Positions 5,937 through 7,147 of a DNA stretch of 7,147 bases are shown piece by piece. Each line of letters starts with the position of its first letter. Positions within the stretch are counted from its first letter, which is position 1. The notes under the pieces were generated by a model. That model saw nothing but the letters and a program-made list of their open reading frames with translations, had not been told where the DNA came from and made no database searches. The position numbers and the translations under genes are program-made. This DNA comes from CAYZXK01 sp964482395 (GTDB lineage Bacteria; Planctomycetota; Phycisphaerae; UBA1845; Fen-1342). The stretch spans positions 1 to 7,147 of the forward strand of contig CAYZXK010000203.1 in assembly GCA_964482395.1 (NCBI GenBank), in the 5' to 3' direction.

Positions 5937-6994
5937 ACTCGACTCTGGACGAAGTGGTGCGTCGGCCCAGCGAGTGGCTCCGCGGCGTGGGGCCGATGCA
6001 CGATGTGGTCATCTCCACCCGCATCCGGCTGGCCCGTAACCTCCGCGGCTACCGCTTCCTGCCCCGGGCCAGCAATGAGACGCGCGAGGAGATCAGCGAG
6101 CTGGTGCTCGCGGCGGTCCGCCGGTCGGCAGTCCTCAAGGATCTCATCCATATCGACGTGGACCGCTTGGACGAGCTGGACCGAATGCTCCTGGTCGAAC
6201 GCCACCTGATCAGCCGCCAGCACGCGGACGGGACCGGTGCCCGGGGCGTGGTGTTTCAGCCCAACGAGGCGGCCTCGATCATGATCAACGAGGAGGATCA
6301 CCTCCGCATTCAGGTCATGCGCAGCGGTTTGCAGGTCGAAGCGGCCTGGGAGGAGATCGACGCGATCGACGACTCGCTCGAGCAACAGGTGGACTTCGAG
6401 TTTCATCCGCAGTACGGCTATCTGACCGCTTGCCCGACCAACGTCGGCACCGGCATCCGCGTGTCGGTTATGCTTCACCTGCCGGCTTTACGACTGACCA
6501 ACGAACTGGAGAAGGTCGGGCACGCGGCCCGGGACCTGAAGCTGGCGGTCCGCGGCGTGCACGGGGAGGGCACTGAGGCTCTGGGCGATTTCTTCCAGAT
6601 CTCGAATCAGATCACCCTGGGCCGCAGCGAGGCGGAAATCGTCGACGACTTCGCCCGGGTGGTGATTCCGAAGATCGTGGACTATGAGTATGCCGCCCGC
6701 GAAGCCCTCCTCAAGAACCGCTTGGCCGCGGTGGATGACAAGGTCTGGCGGGCGGTGGGAGTGCTCAAGAATGCCCGCCTGATCAGCTCCAGCGAGGCTA
6801 TGCAGTACCTTTCGCATGTCCGAATGGGGCTGCATACCCGACGACTCACCGGCATTGATCTGCAAACCCTCAACGAGCTGTTTCTTCAGGTCCAGCCTGC
6901 CCATTTGCAGAAGCTGCACGGCCAGCGTCTGAGCGGCGAACAACGCAGCATCGAACGCGCCGCATTTATTCGCGCCCGCTTGAGCACCAACTGA
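5933..6994 (+). CDS. mcsB: McsB, ATP:protein-arginine phosphotransferase
   Basis: This 353-residue cytoplasmic kinase of the phosphagen-kinase fold phosphorylates arginine residues, marking misfolded or regulatory proteins for ClpCP-type degradation in species where the pathway is known. Visible elements are the nucleotide-binding VVISTRIRLARN (25-36), NEEDH with the catalytic acidic residues (119-123), the conserved Cys167 in TACPTNVGTGIRVSVM, and RGVHGEGTE...QISNQITLG (207-230), all as expected for McsB. At the C-terminus the family's phosphoarginine-pocket motif RDxxRA appears as R338-S-I-E-R-A343, so the Asp is replaced by Ser. GGAGG (5924-5928) lies 4 nt before the ATG, which overlaps the mcsA stop. 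The protein is full length. No ctsR or clpC is adjacent; an IS end follows within about 20 bp of the stop. Confidence 0.93.
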   Translation: MNSTLDEVVRRPSEWLRGVGPMHDVVISTRIRLARNLRGYRFLPRASNETREEISELVLAAVRRSAVLKDLIHIDVDRLDELDRMLLVERHLISRQHADGTGARGVVFQPNEAASIMINEEDHLRIQVMRSGLQVEAAWEEIDAIDDSLEQQVDFEFHPQYGYLTACPTNVGTGIRVSVMLHLPALRLTNELEKVGHAARDLKLAVRGVHGEGTEALGDFFQISNQITLGRSEAEIVDDFARVVIPKIVDYEYAAREALLKNRLAAVDDKVWRAVGVLKNARLISSSEAMQYLSHVRMGLHTRRLTGIDLQTLNELFLQVQPAHLQKLHGQRLSGEQRSIERAAFIRARLSTN

Positions 6995-7010
6995 CCCGGC
7001 CCCGAACTAG

Positions 7011-7147
7011 AACCTGTTTCATAACCATCGGACCGCGATCATCAGGCACGCCACATGCGTGAATGCCCGGTACATGTTGAGGTTGCATTGCCAGCGGATC
7101 AGAAGCCGCCGGTAGTAGCCCAGCCAGGCGATGGTGCGTTCGATCTT
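7011..7147 (-). mobile_element. Terminal part of an IS5-family-like insertion sequence
   Basis: The transposase C-terminus runs leftward to its stop at 7019. Insertion sequences usually end within a few bases to tens of bases of the stop, so the element boundary should lie in about 7000-7018. AACCTGTTTC at 7011-7020, preceded by CTAG (7007-7010), is a plausible terminal repeat and target-site junction, but the other end is outside the window so neither can be confirmed. mcsB itself appears undisturbed. Confidence 0.5.
7019..7147 (-). CDS. IS5-family-like DDE transposase, C-terminal fragment (runs off window)
   Basis: The minus strand from 7147 to a TGA at 7021-7019 encodes 42 residues beginning KIERTIAWLGYYRRLLIRW and ending MIAVRWL. 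'(V/K)ERT(F/I)AWLGxYRRL...NLxMYxAFxHxACxMIxxRxL' is the characteristic C-terminal helix region of IS5-type (IS4/IS5 DDE) transposases; the Glu of xERT is commonly the last member of the DDE triad. The fragment is open with no internal stop, so the copy could be intact beyond the window. Its codon use is less G/C-extreme than its neighbours. It is convergent with mcsB. Confidence 0.75.
   Translation of the reverse strand, partial: KIERTIAWLGYYRRLLIRWQCNLNMYRAFTHVACLMIAVRWL

Noticed and set aside
1..7147. CRISPR arrays, tRNA or rRNA genes, toxin-antitoxin or defence cassettes
   Set aside because: No regularly spaced direct repeats, cloverleaf sequences or rRNA signatures were seen, and no gene pair with toxin-antitoxin or defence-system features.

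Overview
The window is GC-rich (roughly 60-65 % by eye) with strong G/C third-position preference. It looks like a chromosomal segment from a Gram-negative bacterium of the Planctomycetes or a related lineage. That placement is an inference from three things: a UVR-domain McsA of the Cys-poor 'CANDY' type coupled to McsB, a large Asp/Gly/Trp-rich predicted lipoprotein, and the style of the transposase remnants. No taxonomic marker gene is present.

Layout. (1) 1-91: the last 29 codons of an unidentified plus-strand gene. (2) 92-736: a 645-bp stretch with no intact gene. It holds decayed minus-strand fragments of mobile-element genes: an N-terminal piece of a Mutator/IS256-like transposase with an in-frame amber codon, and the C-terminal tail of an accessory-element protein in another frame. 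The leader and a candidate promoter of the next operon follow. (3) 737-3475: two closely spaced genes for the E2 (dihydrolipoyl acyltransferase) and E3 (dihydrolipoyl dehydrogenase) subunits of a 2-oxoacid dehydrogenase complex, most likely pyruvate dehydrogenase. No E1 gene is in the window. (4) 3438-5378: a large predicted lipoprotein of unknown function whose best-supported start overlaps the end of the E3 gene. (5) 5436-6994: mcsA and mcsB overlapping as ATGA, encoding the zinc-binding adaptor and the protein-arginine kinase of the phosphoarginine quality-control pathway. A candidate promoter lies just upstream. (6) 7019-7147: the minus-strand C-terminus of an IS5-type DDE transposase, whose element end is only a few bases past the mcsB stop.

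Functional reading. E2 and E3 would act together, with E2 carrying the acyl group on a swinging lipoyl-lysine and E3 reoxidising the lipoyl group with NAD+. McsA and McsB would form a kinase complex that marks proteins on arginine for Clp degradation. No ctsR or clpC is visible, and the IS end sits where a downstream partner could have been. The lipoprotein is the least understood gene here. The whole segment is bracketed by mobile-element DNA. I see no complete novel system. The points most worth checking are the altered phosphoarginine-pocket motif in McsB, the three-Cys second zinc finger of McsA, the orphan lipoprotein and the transposon scar.
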